From Thalassolituus sp. UBA1087 (GTDB taxonomy: Bacteria; Pseudomonadota; Gammaproteobacteria; Pseudomonadales; Oceanobacteraceae): a DNA stretch of 64,000 bases. Of the stretch, positions 49,050 through 57,494 are shown one piece after another (position 1 is the stretch's first letter; every line of letters starts with the position of its first letter). The translations under genes were made by a program, and so were the position numbers. The notes below the pieces were generated by a model. It did no database searches. It had not been told where the DNA came from and was given only the letters and a program-made list of their open reading frames with translations. The stretch is taken from contig DCCG01000009.1 of the NCBI GenBank assembly GCA_002314145.1, positions 1 to 64,000 on the forward strand. The letters are read 5' to 3'.

Positions 49050-50288
49050 ATGATGGAGCAATTCTCCGCCTGGACATTAGGACTGATGGTGCTGATAACG
49101 GCACTGACAGTCTTTTTCCACGTCTTCCGCTATTCCAGCAGAACGGCCGAGGTGGCTCCGAATATTCTTACCAGTATTGGTATTTTCGGTACCTTTCTGG
49201 GGGTGGCATTAGGGCTCTGGTACTTTGATACCACGGATATTCAGGGTAGTGTGCCGAAACTGATGGATGGCCTGAAAACCGCTTTCTGGTCGTCCATTGT
49301 CGGTCTGCTGGGAGCCCTGACTCTGAAGATCCGCGCCGCTCTGTCGCAGACCGGCCGGCGCGAGGCGACGCAGACCCGGGTAGCCACCATTGATGATCTC
49401 GATGCCTCACTCAAACATCTGGCGGATCAGCTGAATCCGGAATCACCCCACGGCCTGCCACAACAGCTCGCCAGCCAGCACCGGCAGTCGCTGGATGCCA
49501 TGGGCCGGGTTGTGAATACGCTGGAAAGCTATGAAGAGCGCATGGCAGAGGCCAACGCCAAAGCACTGATCAGCGCGATTGAAACCGTCATGCGTGAATT
49601 CAACACCAAGATCAACGAACAGTATGGCGATAACTTCAAGCGTCTTAACGAATCTGTGATTTCCATGCTGGAGTGGCAGAAGCAGTATAAATCACAGATA
49701 ACGGAACTGATCGACGAACAGAAACGAACTTCCGGCTCCATGAAAGAAGCCAGTGACGCCTTTGAATACATGGTGCGTCACGCCAATGCCTTTAACGGCA
49801 TTTCTGAATCCCTGCAGGATCTGCTCAACGGACTGGAAGCTCAGCGGGCGAATCTGCAGTCGCAGTTAAGCAGCCTGGCTGACCTGGTTAACAATGCCGC
49901 TGATGGCCTGCCACAGCTGGAAGAACGCGTCGTCGCACTGACCCAGGGCATGGCGGAAGCGGTGGAAAAACAACAGCGCTGGTCAAATGAGCAGCTGACC
50001 GGTATGCAGCAGGGGCTGCAGACGCAGTTGCAACAGGCACTGAGCGACAGTGATACCCGCCTGCAGGAACAGCAGAATCAGAGCCTGCAGCAGCTGCAAC
50101 GTATTGGTGAGCGGGTTGAACGCCAGGTGACCGTGCTCGACGAAAGCATGGAAGAAGAATTAAACAAAGCGCTGAAATCCTTTGGTATGCAGCTGACAGC
50201 ACTGTCAGAGAAGTTTGTCAGTGACTACTCCCCATTAACGGAAAAACTCCAGCGTCTGGTTAAGATGGCCGAGCAGATCGATGAATGA
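49050..50288 (+). CDS. ZorA/MotA/ExbB-like proton channel protein with long coiled-coil tail
   Basis: A 412-residue inner-membrane protein. Three hydrophobic segments are visible at about 7-26, 40-60 (TSIGIFGTFLGVALGLWYF) and 78-96 (AFWSSIVGLLGALTLKI). The second and third match the MotA/TolQ/ExbB channel core, and the pattern LTSIGIFGTFLGVALGL is particularly ZorA-like. Residues 110-412 are a long, charged, Gln-rich helical region with heptad character, as in the cytoplasmic tail of ZorA. The gene overlaps the OmpA-domain partner by eight bases. The two are the stator pair of an ion-driven motor-like complex. No ZorC, ZorD or ZorE gene is nearby, so a Zorya defence system is not complete here. 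Confidence 0.8.
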   Translation: MMEQFSAWTLGLMVLITALTVFFHVFRYSSRTAEVAPNILTSIGIFGTFLGVALGLWYFDTTDIQGSVPKLMDGLKTAFWSSIVGLLGALTLKIRAALSQTGRREATQTRVATIDDLDASLKHLADQLNPESPHGLPQQLASQHRQSLDAMGRVVNTLESYEERMAEANAKALISAIETVMREFNTKINEQYGDNFKRLNESVISMLEWQKQYKSQITELIDEQKRTSGSMKEASDAFEYMVRHANAFNGISESLQDLLNGLEAQRANLQSQLSSLADLVNNAADGLPQLEERVVALTQGMAEAVEKQQRWSNEQLTGMQQGLQTQLQQALSDSDTRLQEQQNQSLQQLQRIGERVERQVTVLDESMEEELNKALKSFGMQLTALSEKFVSDYSPLTEKLQRLVKMAEQIDE

Positions 50289-50991
50289 AAATGAACTCGA
50301 ACAGCTGAAAGAGCAGGAGGGCCATTGGGTTGCCGTGTCCGATTTAATGGCCGGCCTGATGATGGTGTTTATGCTGATTTCCATCGTGTTTATGGTGAAC
50401 GTTGAACAGGAACGCAATAAAGTGCGCGACGTGGCCATTCTCTATGATCACCTGCGGGTGCAGCTGTACGAAGACTTAAAAAATGAATTTGAGCCGGATA
50501 TGGCAACCTGGGGCGCCGAGCTCGACAAAGATCTGACTTTCCGTTTTAACAATACCGATGTGCTGTTTGATAAAGGCCAGGCCGAACTGAAGCCGGAATT
50601 TAAAGATATTCTGGCCGACTTCTTTCCGCGTTATATGCAGATTATTGCTCAGCCCAAATACCGCAATGACATTCTGGAAGTGCGCATTGAAGGGCATACT
50701 TCCAGTTCCTGGTCCGGGGCATTAAGTGACGACGATGCCTACATCCGTAATATGGATTTATCGCAGGAACGGACCCGCTCAACACTGGGTTTTTTACTGG
50801 GCCTGCAGGCCGTGCATAATGATAAACGCTGGCTGAAATCGCACCTGACCGCCAACGGGTTATCCTCGGCGAAGGTTATCCGTAATGACGACGGCAGCGA
50901 AAACGGCGACCGTTCCCGGCGGGTCGAATTTCACGTACGGACCGATGCAGAAAGCCGCATTGCCACGATTCTCGACAAAGTATTGCAGTAG
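50281..50991 (+). CDS. ZorB/MotB-like OmpA-domain stator protein
   Basis: A 236-residue partner of the preceding channel protein. A short cytoplasmic N-terminus leads to one transmembrane helix (VSDLMAGLMMVFMLISIVFMV, about 18-38) in which the conserved Asp of VSDLMAGLM is the likely proton-binding residue, as in MotB/ZorB. An OmpA-like peptidoglycan-binding domain follows: FNNTDVLFDKGQAELKPEF, VRIEGHTSS, MDLSQERTRSTLGFLL and GDRSRRVEFHV, the last replacing the usual NRRVE. The start overlaps the previous gene by eight bases. Confidence 0.82.
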   Translation: MNENELEQLKEQEGHWVAVSDLMAGLMMVFMLISIVFMVNVEQERNKVRDVAILYDHLRVQLYEDLKNEFEPDMATWGAELDKDLTFRFNNTDVLFDKGQAELKPEFKDILADFFPRYMQIIAQPKYRNDILEVRIEGHTSSSWSGALSDDDAYIRNMDLSQERTRSTLGFLLGLQAVHNDKRWLKSHLTANGLSSAKVIRNDDGSENGDRSRRVEFHVRTDAESRIATILDKVLQ

Positions 50992-50996
50992 CGCTT

Positions 50997-51470
50997 ATGA
51001 AACTGCCTGATTTTCTCGACGATAAAGACTTCAACCAGCTGCGGCGGACAATGGGCGCCGAATCACCGGGACAATTTGAATTATTCGATCCGGAGAAGCA
51101 GCTGACTTACACCGAACGTGAAGCCCTGGAATCCGGCCTGGTTGAGCTGGCAGCCCCGGCATTACGGGTACTGAAAGATAAAACCCTGGCGTATAAAAAC
51201 AGCCGTGTCTGGCTGCAGAAAGGCGACGATATTCATCTGGCCTACTGTAAAACCGTACAGTCACTCAGGCATCGCGAACAGGCGATTCAGATCAGTACCG
51301 GCGACTTTCACCCGCAACACCAGAGTGTCTGTCTGGAATGTTTGTCGGTACTGCAGTATCAGGGGATTGATGCCCGCCGTATGCGACGGGCAGAGTTTTC
51401 AGATCAGGTAGTGGAGCAGTTCTCAATGGACGATTTCAAAAACGCTTATCCGTTTTATCCCATCCTTTAA
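50997..51470 (+). CDS. Unrecognised third gene of the stator operon, possible zinc-site protein
   Basis: A 157-residue, probably cytoplasmic protein starting five bases after the OmpA-domain gene. I recognise no family. His80-x3-Cys84 (HLAYC) and Cys112-x2-Cys115 (CLEC) with nearby His105 and His108 could form a zinc or disulfide site. The N-terminal 50 residues are acidic and helical (TYTEREALESGLVELAAPALRVL). No hydrophobic segment or signal is present. Its tight link to the stator genes suggests it is a cytoplasmic effector or regulator of that complex; this is inference. Confidence 0.72.
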   Translation: MKLPDFLDDKDFNQLRRTMGAESPGQFELFDPEKQLTYTEREALESGLVELAAPALRVLKDKTLAYKNSRVWLQKGDDIHLAYCKTVQSLRHREQAIQISTGDFHPQHQSVCLECLSVLQYQGIDARRMRRAEFSDQVVEQFSMDDFKNAYPFYPIL

Positions 51471-51499
51471 CCTCTGAGCTGACAACTGAACGGAGGCTG

Positions 51500-52351
51500 T
51501 CAGAAAGAGAAAGATTTCTGGCTGTTAAAGTTCACTGGTTGCGGTTTCCACACACTCAGATCCGGCGCGATATCCGCTTTCCCCTGCAGGGCAAAATCAA
51601 CATCGCCACGGGTGGTAAAGATTTTATACAGACTCATCCCCAGTTCCGACAGGCTCAGTGACAATGGTACCGACACGGTCTGGCTTTCCCCCTGGCCAAT
51701 GTTCAGGCTTTTCACCGCGCCGCTGCCCAGCGATTTTCCGGCCGCCTGCAGCGCATAGTTCAGCGAGTTCACCGACAAACCGAATGCGTTGGGGTTAGTA
51801 ACCTGCATCTCCATATTCAGCTTCACACCGGAGAAACCGGCTTCCACCAGGCGGACCTGACTGAGTTTGATGTCCGGCATTTTCGGAATTGGCAGAATAT
51901 CCTCAAAGCTCAGAGGCAGGCTCACATCGCCCAGTACCGGCAGGTTCAGCATCACATTGCCGTTAATACCATAGGGCACAGAATTCTTACCGGCGGCACC
52001 GGATACCGCCTTATAGACATCACTGAATGCCAGCGTGACCGGCAGCTTCACGTGGTTGCTGCCTTTTGCCGGAATACTCATCTGACGATCCGGCTGTGCC
52101 ACATTGGCCAGGGTCGAACCGGCGATGTCCAGATCCAGATCAAATCCGGATGTATTCAGCGCAAACGCATTGGGGTTCGCCACCTCCACATCCACCAACA
52201 GCGTAACGGCCTGCAGCGACAGGTCCGATACCGACACACCCGCCACCGAGGCTTTGGGCTTATCGACTTTGGCGACATCCTGTAAGGCGGCACAACCGCT
52301 TAACAGCGTGAATACCAGCAGGACAGCAGCAGAACGGGTCAGGGCAGACAT
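51500..52351 (-). CDS. LEA14/WHy-domain lipoprotein
   Basis: A 283-residue lipoprotein (signal with lipobox LLSGC, lipidated Cys20). Two LEA type-2 (WHy) domains follow, each marked by NPNAF: LLVDVEVANPNAFALNTSGFDLDLDIAG (about 50-78) and NMEMQVTNPNAFGLSVNSLNYALQAAG (about 175-205). Such proteins are thought to help in desiccation or envelope stress. The last residue of the pattern (SFSF) is an aromatic end. It converges with the stator operon, 29 bases apart. Confidence 0.88.
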   Translation of the reverse strand: MSALTRSAAVLLVFTLLSGCAALQDVAKVDKPKASVAGVSVSDLSLQAVTLLVDVEVANPNAFALNTSGFDLDLDIAGSTLANVAQPDRQMSIPAKGSNHVKLPVTLAFSDVYKAVSGAAGKNSVPYGINGNVMLNLPVLGDVSLPLSFEDILPIPKMPDIKLSQVRLVEAGFSGVKLNMEMQVTNPNAFGLSVNSLNYALQAAGKSLGSGAVKSLNIGQGESQTVSVPLSLSLSELGMSLYKIFTTRGDVDFALQGKADIAPDLSVWKPQPVNFNSQKSFSF

Positions 52352-52493
52352 ATCGGGCTCCGTTGATTCAGAAAAGGACCGAGTTTACCACTGTCAGCCT
52401 GATACTGCTGTGATCCGCTGCCGCATGGGTGTTGAAACGTGGGTGCTGAAACGTGGCTGGTGAGAAAACAGGTAAAAAAGAAAGGCGGGCCGA

Positions 52494-52569
<76 letters not shown>

Positions 52570-52638
52570 GTGGGACGGCATTCTAACGGCTGAACGGGGG
52601 CTTGTCAGCCCCGCTGTGTTTGTCTGTGTGCCGGTGTT

Positions 52639-53394
52639 TTACAGTTCGCCGAAGGGGTCGTCGTCTTCGTTGCGGTGGCGTTCTTCCCACTGCAGTTCCG
52701 TGATCAGGCGGTCAAGATAGCGCTGCGCCATAGGGGAGATGCGGGTAAAGGAAAAGCCGCAGGAGGTGTCGCCTTCTTCGGTGTTGACGACATGGCGGGC
52801 TTCCAGCGAACAGTCCATGGTGTGTTCACGGTTAAAGCGGATACGGCCGATATCAAACTTTTCCTGCTGCTGCAGGCGTTTTTTCACGTTGCCTTTAAAG
52901 TGCGCTTTAAAGCCGCTGGACGAAATATCCAGCAGTTTGCCGATGAGATCACCGTCATCGTCGGTCATTTTAATTTTGATCAGAATTTCATGGGCCGGCG
53001 GAATAACCACGCGGTAGGAACCGCGGCGCTGCAGGTAGAGTACTTTCTGCGGAAATTCGGCGCGGTACTGTTCCTGGGAGGACTGATAGGTCAGACGGCC
53101 GGTCATACGGAATTCGATGCGGATGCCCTGGGTGTCGCATTCTATGGTGAAGCGTTTGCCGGAGCGGATCATTTCATTCCCCTGTTGCGGAATGACTTTG
53201 TCCATAAAGAAGCTGCGGCTCTTCAGATCCGTTTTGGTAATGGCGGAGTGAAACTCTTCACTGCTGCCGTCAATCTGGACCCGCACTGGTGTCGCCATCA
53301 GCACGATTTTGCGCAGTGCGCCATAAATGTCTTCCGGCTCTTCGAGCAGGTATTCCTGATTACTATCCATCGACATGGCTGTGGCTTCCGACAC
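52639..53394 (-). CDS. PilZ-domain flagellar brake protein YcgR/FlgZ
   Basis: A 251-residue cyclic di-GMP receptor. The N-terminal YcgR domain (residues about 15-115) is followed by a PilZ domain with the ligand motifs RRGSYR (about 123-128) and DISSSGFKA (about 156-164). It slows the motor when cyclic di-GMP is high. The start is GTG at 53394 with GAGG upstream; ATG codons at 53376 and 53370 are alternatives that would lose only 6-8 residues. It starts two bases after flgN and completes the flgM-flgN-ycgR unit. Confidence 0.9.
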   Translation of the reverse strand: MSEATAMSMDSNQEYLLEEPEDIYGALRKIVLMATPVRVQIDGSSEEFHSAITKTDLKSRSFFMDKVIPQQGNEMIRSGKRFTIECDTQGIRIEFRMTGRLTYQSSQEQYRAEFPQKVLYLQRRGSYRVVIPPAHEILIKIKMTDDDGDLIGKLLDISSSGFKAHFKGNVKKRLQQQEKFDIGRIRFNREHTMDCSLEARHVVNTEEGDTSCGFSFTRISPMAQRYLDRLITELQWEERHRNEDDDPFGEL

Positions 53395-53396
53395 GG

Positions 53397-53867
53397 TCAG
53401 ACCTCTATGTATCCTCGTCCGTTATTCAGGTGGTTTTCTTTACCCTGATCATTATATAAGTGTGGATCATTATCCCGCCCGCGCAAGATTTTAAGTTTCT
53501 GGACCGTGCGGTGACGGGCACTGAGGACAATGTCGCAAAGCTGTTGCGATAACTGGCGGTTGCGGGCGTATTGCTGGTCCAGATCCTGCCACAGGCGGCC
53601 GATGTTTGCCGCTGCACGGATATCCGGATGGTTGAGACATTGTTCCGGGGTGTCGAGGCCGGCCTGCTGCATCCACTGAAGGCGTCCGCAGGCATGGTCT
53701 CTGAGTTGTTGCAGGTGTTGTGAGCTGGTGTGTTGCAGGTGTTGCAGGGTGGCGATGTCGTTGGCGCGGATGGCGCCGCGCTCCTGTTGCATCAGATCGT
53801 GAATCTGACGCGCGATATCCAGTTCCTGGTCAAGCAGAGTGGCAAAGTGCTGGGTGTCGATGCTCAT
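53397..53867 (-). CDS. flgN: Flagellar chaperone FlgN
   Basis: A 156-residue cytoplasmic chaperone for the hook-filament junction proteins FlgK and FlgL. It is all-helical (MSIDTQHFATLLDQELDIARQIHDLMQQERGAIRANDIATL...) with the C-terminal helix VQKLKILRGRDNDPHLYNDQG that contains the typical LYN/LY-DxxG-like substrate-binding segment. It lies directly after flgM. Confidence 0.9.
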   Translation of the reverse strand: MSIDTQHFATLLDQELDIARQIHDLMQQERGAIRANDIATLQHLQHTSSQHLQQLRDHACGRLQWMQQAGLDTPEQCLNHPDIRAAANIGRLWQDLDQQYARNRQLSQQLCDIVLSARHRTVQKLKILRGRDNDPHLYNDQGKENHLNNGRGYIEV

Positions 53868-53879
53868 GGCAGATCACTT

Positions 53880-54188
53880 TCAGTTAAGTTTATCCTCAAA
53901 AGAAAGCATTTTCCCTGCCAGCTTGTCGTAATCGATTTTGTATTCGCCGTTCTGGATGGCACTGCGGATACGGTCCACGGTGGCGTCGTCCACTTCCGGC
54001 ATATCACGGATTTCTGCTTCAATCTGTTGAATGCTCTTACTGCTGGCGCTCAGTTTGACCTGATCAGAAACCTTGGCGGTTTCCTGCGCTTTGGCATTGT
54101 TGTCCTGATTGACCGGTTCAGCGCCTGCGGCGTTGCTCCGGGTTTTCGAACCGGTGTCTGTGCCACCCGTTAACTTATTGATATTCAT
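53880..54188 (-). CDS. flgM: Anti-sigma-28 factor FlgM
   Basis: A 102-residue anti-sigma factor that holds FliA until it is exported through the finished hook. The N-terminus MNINKLTG and the C-terminal binding region (DQVKLSASSKSIQQIEAEIRDMPEVDDATVDRIRSAIQNGEYKIDYDKLAGKML) are standard. Start at 54188, with GGGAG nine bases upstream. A perfect sigma-28 promoter lies about 50 bases upstream. Confidence 0.95.
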   Translation of the reverse strand: MNINKLTGGTDTGSKTRSNAAGAEPVNQDNNAKAQETAKVSDQVKLSASSKSIQQIEAEIRDMPEVDDATVDRIRSAIQNGEYKIDYDKLAGKMLSFEDKLN

Positions 54189-54235
54189 GGATAAATCTCC
54201 CAGCCAGTTTGCCATTTTACACTCCTGCATAGATG

Positions 54236-54262
54236 TTATCGGCCAGCGTTTTTGGAACTTTA
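54236..54262 (-). promoter_or_regulatory. Sigma-28 (FliA) promoter for flgM-flgN-ycgR
   Basis: On the minus strand TAAAGTTC (54262-54255), an 11-base spacer, and GCCGATAA (54243-54236) match the FliA consensus TAAAGTTT-N11-GCCGATAA in 15 of 16 positions. FlgM and its neighbours are therefore class III genes under the sigma factor that FlgM inhibits. Confidence 0.92.
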
Positions 54263-54279
54263 ACTTTTTTTTGGAATTT

Positions 54280-54963
54280 TTATTTCACCTGTACTATCCC
54301 GGGCGCAACCGCGGTGGCTGAGATGATCTTACCACTGCGGCTGTTACGTACCCTCAGGGTTTCGCCTTCCCGGGCTTTGCCCATGGCGGTGCCTTTCATG
54401 GTGACGCTGATGCCCGGACGCTTGACCCGGATATCGACCTGATCACCACGGCCGATGATCACCGGCTCATCCACCATATCCGGTGACAGCACAGTGCCGG
54501 CCCGCAGGCTGCGTTTTACTTCCAGCCCCCTCAGCGGGATATTGCGGCTGAAAAAGCCCTTGGTCAGTTCGCCGGTATCATGACGCACGTAACGGATGTC
54601 AGCACCGGTTAAGTGGGTACCGGATGTGGTGTTGTGAGTCAGTACGGCCACCTGGCGGTAAACATGCAGCTGAACGGCCATATGCCGGCTCCAGTAGGGC
54701 GAGGTACAGCGTATTTCCAGGCCGTTACGCCCTGGTTGCAGAGGTTTGACCATATTTACCTGGGGCTCACTGTCACAGGGCTGCAGGCGATAGCCGGCCG
54801 GCAGTCCGGGAAAACTGACCTTAGTATCAGTACGGTTGCCACTGATCTCCTGCCAGCGTTTCAGCAGCTGACGGGAGATGGCCTGTTGCCACTCCTGCCC
54901 AGTACTGGCGGTGGCTGGCGCTATCAGGGCAAGGGCTAAAAAAGCTGTAATAATCCTGTGCAT
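54280..54963 (-). CDS. flgA: Flagellar P-ring assembly chaperone FlgA
   Basis: A 227-residue periplasmic chaperone for FlgI. A signal peptide (MHRIITAFLALALIAPATA, 1-19) precedes an N-terminal SAF-like domain and the C-terminal SAF domain (RGLEVKRSLRAGTVLSPDMV, VIIGRGDQVDIRVKRPGISVTMKGTAMGKAREGETLRVRN). The start at 54963 is fixed by the signal peptide, though the ribosome-binding site is weak. Divergent from cheV, with a sigma-54-like site in the shared region. Confidence 0.93.
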   Translation of the reverse strand: MHRIITAFLALALIAPATASTGQEWQQAISRQLLKRWQEISGNRTDTKVSFPGLPAGYRLQPCDSEPQVNMVKPLQPGRNGLEIRCTSPYWSRHMAVQLHVYRQVAVLTHNTTSGTHLTGADIRYVRHDTGELTKGFFSRNIPLRGLEVKRSLRAGTVLSPDMVDEPVIIGRGDQVDIRVKRPGISVTMKGTAMGKAREGETLRVRNSRSGKIISATAVAPGIVQVK

Positions 54964-55045
54964 ACGCAGGTTCTGAACTATGCTCTTAATCAGATTCAAC
55001 TGAATGTCATTAATCCGGCGTTTCGGATGGCTCAGGAAGTTTTGA

Positions 55046-55060
55046 GCAAAGGCCATGCCG
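55046..55060 (-). promoter_or_regulatory. Possible sigma-54 promoter for flgA
   Basis: On the minus strand CGGCAT-N5-TTGC matches the -24/-12 consensus TGGCAC-N5-TTGC with two mismatches. Spacing and position (83 bases before the flgA ATG) are right, and flgB and flgF have better sites of the same type. Confidence 0.4.
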
Positions 55061-55091
55061 GTCTTGTCGGGTTAGCTTAGGGAGCTTGTTT

Positions 55092-56012
55092 ATGGCAGGT
55101 GTATTGGACTCGGTGAACCAGCGCACCCAGCTGGTGGGGCAGAACCGTCTGGAGCTGCTTTTGTTCCGGGTGAATGGTAAGCAGGTTTACGGCATTAATG
55201 TGTTTAAAGTGAAAGAAGTCCTGCAATGCCCGAAACTCACTATCTTACCCGGCAGTAATCCGGTTGTCCGCGGCGTGGCGCATATCCGCTCCGGTACGAT
55301 TCCGATTATGGATATGAGTATGGCGACCGGTAACCAGCCGCTGAAGGATCTGACAAACGCTTTTGTGATCATTACGGAATACAACCTGAAAACCCAGGGC
55401 TTTCTGGTGGCAGGGGTTGAACGCATTATCAATATGAACTGGGGGGATATTCATCCGCCACCGAAGGGAACCGGTAAAGAGCATTATCTGACCGCAGTGA
55501 CTGAGGTGGAAAAAAACCTGGTCGAAATCATTGATGTGGAAAAGATTCTCGCCGAAGTGTCACCTATCAGTGAAGAAATCAGTGAAGGTGTGATTACGGA
55601 AGAGGTACAGCAAAAGGCCCGTGAGCGTAAGGTGCTGATCGTGGATGATTCAAAAATTGCCCGTAAACAGGTGACCCGTTGTCTGGAAAATGTGGGGGTT
55701 GAAGTAGTAGCACTGAACGATGGTATGCAGGCCTGGAAGCATCTGGAGGCCATTGCCGAATCGGGTGAAAACGTCAATGATCACTATATGATGATGATTT
55801 CCGATATTGAGATGCCGGAGATGGACGGTTATACGCTGACCACTCAGGTGCGCAGCGACAGCCGTATGTCGAATTTTTTCGTGGTGCTGCATTCGTCGTT
55901 AAGTGGTGTGTTTAACAAAGCCATGGTTGAGAAAGTAGGGGCCGATGATTTTATCGCTAAGTTTGATCCGGATATTCTGGCCGAGCGGGTTGCCAGCCGC
56001 ATTAACGCTTAA
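55092..56012 (+). CDS. cheV: Chemotaxis protein CheV
   Basis: A 306-residue coupling protein that fuses a CheW domain (about 15-150: RLELLLFRVNGKQVYGINVFKVKEVL) to a response-regulator receiver (about 180-306: VLIVDDSKIARKQVTRCL with the phosphorylated Asp in ISDIEMPEMDGY). It links receptors to CheA and may serve as an adaptation sink. ATG at 55092 is chosen with AGGGAG eight bases upstream; an in-frame TTG at 55086 would crowd it. Followed by cheR. Confidence 0.95.
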   Translation: MAGVLDSVNQRTQLVGQNRLELLLFRVNGKQVYGINVFKVKEVLQCPKLTILPGSNPVVRGVAHIRSGTIPIMDMSMATGNQPLKDLTNAFVIITEYNLKTQGFLVAGVERIINMNWGDIHPPPKGTGKEHYLTAVTEVEKNLVEIIDVEKILAEVSPISEEISEGVITEEVQQKARERKVLIVDDSKIARKQVTRCLENVGVEVVALNDGMQAWKHLEAIAESGENVNDHYMMMISDIEMPEMDGYTLTTQVRSDSRMSNFFVVLHSSLSGVFNKAMVEKVGADDFIAKFDPDILAERVASRINA

Positions 56013-56036
56013 ATTTTCGCAGTCCTGGAATAGTGC

Positions 56037-56858
56037 ATGAGCAAAGAGATGTCAGCAGACGAATATAAACGCTTCCAGCAGGTGCTGGAAAAGTCCAGCG
56101 GTATTCTGTTGGGGAACGGCAAGGAATATCTGGTGACCAGCCGTCTGCGGCGCCTGATGGAGCGTGAGGCCATCGGTTCCGTGGGGGATCTGGTGACCAC
56201 CATGGAACGTAACCGTACTCTGATGGAGAGTGTCGTCGATGCGATGACCACCAATGAGACTCTGTGGTTCCGTGATGATCATCCTTATCGTATTTTCCGG
56301 GAAAAGTTATTGCCGGAGCTGGCGAAAAACCGCCGGCCACTGAAAGTCTGGTCGGCGGCCTGTTCGACCGGGCAGGAACCTTATTCGCTGAGTATTGAGT
56401 TCGAAGAATTTAAAAAGAAAAACCCCGGCGCGCTGATGAATGGTGAACGTATTCTGGCCACGGATATTTCTCCCAGTTCGCTGGCTCAGGCAAAAGAAGG
56501 CGTTTATCAGCAGCTGGCGATCCGTCGCGGGATGAATGATCAGCACCTGAAAAACTACTTTGAGACGGTATCTGAAGACCGCTGGCGCATCAGTAATACC
56601 ATCCGTCAGCGGGTGGACTTCCGGCAGCAGAACCTGCAGCAGAATTTTTCGGCTCTGGGGAAATTCGACATTATCTTTTGCCGTAATGTGCTGATCTATT
56701 TTTCCACCGATCTGAAACTGGATATTCTCAAGCGTATGCACGCCAGTCTGAACCCTGGCGGTTATCTGATGCTGGGAGCATCGGAAGCCATGAACAACCT
56801 GGGCGATTACTATGAAATGGTCCAGTGTCATCCCGGGATCGTTTACCGCGCCCGCTGA
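56037..56858 (+). CDS. cheR: Chemotaxis protein methyltransferase CheR
   Basis: A 273-residue SAM-dependent methyltransferase for receptor glutamates. The N-terminal helical domain is followed by TNETLWFRDDHPYRIFREKLLPEL and the SAM site VWSAACSTGQEPYSLSI. IIFCRNVLIYFSTDLKLDIL is the C-terminal catalytic-domain signature. The C-terminal pentapeptide-binding helix is the usual end. It starts 24 bases after cheV and ends with a terminator. Confidence 0.95.
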   Translation: MSKEMSADEYKRFQQVLEKSSGILLGNGKEYLVTSRLRRLMEREAIGSVGDLVTTMERNRTLMESVVDAMTTNETLWFRDDHPYRIFREKLLPELAKNRRPLKVWSAACSTGQEPYSLSIEFEEFKKKNPGALMNGERILATDISPSSLAQAKEGVYQQLAIRRGMNDQHLKNYFETVSEDRWRISNTIRQRVDFRQQNLQQNFSALGKFDIIFCRNVLIYFSTDLKLDILKRMHASLNPGGYLMLGASEAMNNLGDYYEMVQCHPGIVYRAR

Positions 56859-56863
56859 ACCCC

Positions 56864-56894
56864 GGCCGGCTGAAGTTCAGCCGGCCTGCCTTTT
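56864..56894 (+). terminator. Terminator after cheR
   Basis: GGCCGGCTGAA (56864-56874) pairs exactly with TTCAGCCGGCC (56876-56886) and is followed by TGCC and four T. It lies five bases after the cheR stop. Confidence 0.7.
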
Positions 56895-57041
56895 CCCGTC
56901 TGTTGTCCGCTTTGCCGCTCCTTTTCCCTTCCTTTACCGCTTTCCTGATCCTTTGCCGCTGGCAGGAAAAGCCTTGCCGCCCGGCCGCCGTCAGCGTCCT
57001 TTGTAAAATGTAAGTTATTGAATAATAAAGAAAAATAATGT

Positions 57042-57057
57042 TGGCACAGGCATTGCT
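57042..57057 (+). promoter_or_regulatory. Sigma-54 promoter for the flgB operon
   Basis: TGGCAC-N5-TTGCT at 57042-57057 is a perfect match to the -24/-12 consensus, 37 bases before the flgB ATG. This places flgBCDE under RpoN and presumably a FleQ-type activator, as in Pseudomonas and Vibrio. Confidence 0.93.
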
Positions 57058-57093
57058 CAAGTCTGGGTATAGTCACAGATTGAGAGTTGGATT

Positions 57094-57492
57094 ATGGCCG
57101 CGATTAACTTTACCAATGCCCTGGGTGTACATGATTCTGCATTGCAGCTGCGTGCCGCACGGGCGGAAATTCTGGCCAACAACCTGGCAAATTCCGATAC
57201 CCCGGGATACAAAGCCCGCGATATTAACTTTCAGGCGGTGCTGGCCGGTGAGACAGCTGCGCATTCCAGTCTGGGCATGAACCGTACCCAGAAGGGCCAT
57301 CTGGAAGGTAAGCGCGAAGTGGATGAAGACCTGCTGTACCGCAACCCCAGCCAGCCATCCATTGACGGCAACACCGTCGACTCTCAGATCGAGCAGGCGC
57401 TGTTCACCCGTAACACGCTGAATTACAACACCAGCTTTGAATTTCTCAGCAGTAAATTCAAAGGCATGAAAGGTGCCATCCGCGGAGAATAA
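57094..57492 (+). CDS. flgB: Flagellar basal-body rod protein FlgB
   Basis: A 132-residue proximal rod protein. The NNLANSDTPGYKARDINF signature (about 29-46) and the C-terminal helix of rod proteins are present. Length is typical. First gene of the flgBCDE unit. Confidence 0.97.
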   Translation: MAAINFTNALGVHDSALQLRAARAEILANNLANSDTPGYKARDINFQAVLAGETAAHSSLGMNRTQKGHLEGKREVDEDLLYRNPSQPSIDGNTVDSQIEQALFTRNTLNYNTSFEFLSSKFKGMKGAIRGE

Positions 57493-57494
57493 TT

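Noticed and set aside
49050..51470. Complete Zorya anti-phage system
   Set aside because: Only the stator-like pair is present. No helicase/nuclease (ZorD/ZorE) or ZorC-like gene lies on either side; the neighbours are ybjQ and an LEA-type lipoprotein gene.
52675..53448. Plus-strand open frame opposite ycgR (about 257 codons)
   Set aside because: Antisense shadow; the minus strand carries a PilZ protein with intact motifs.
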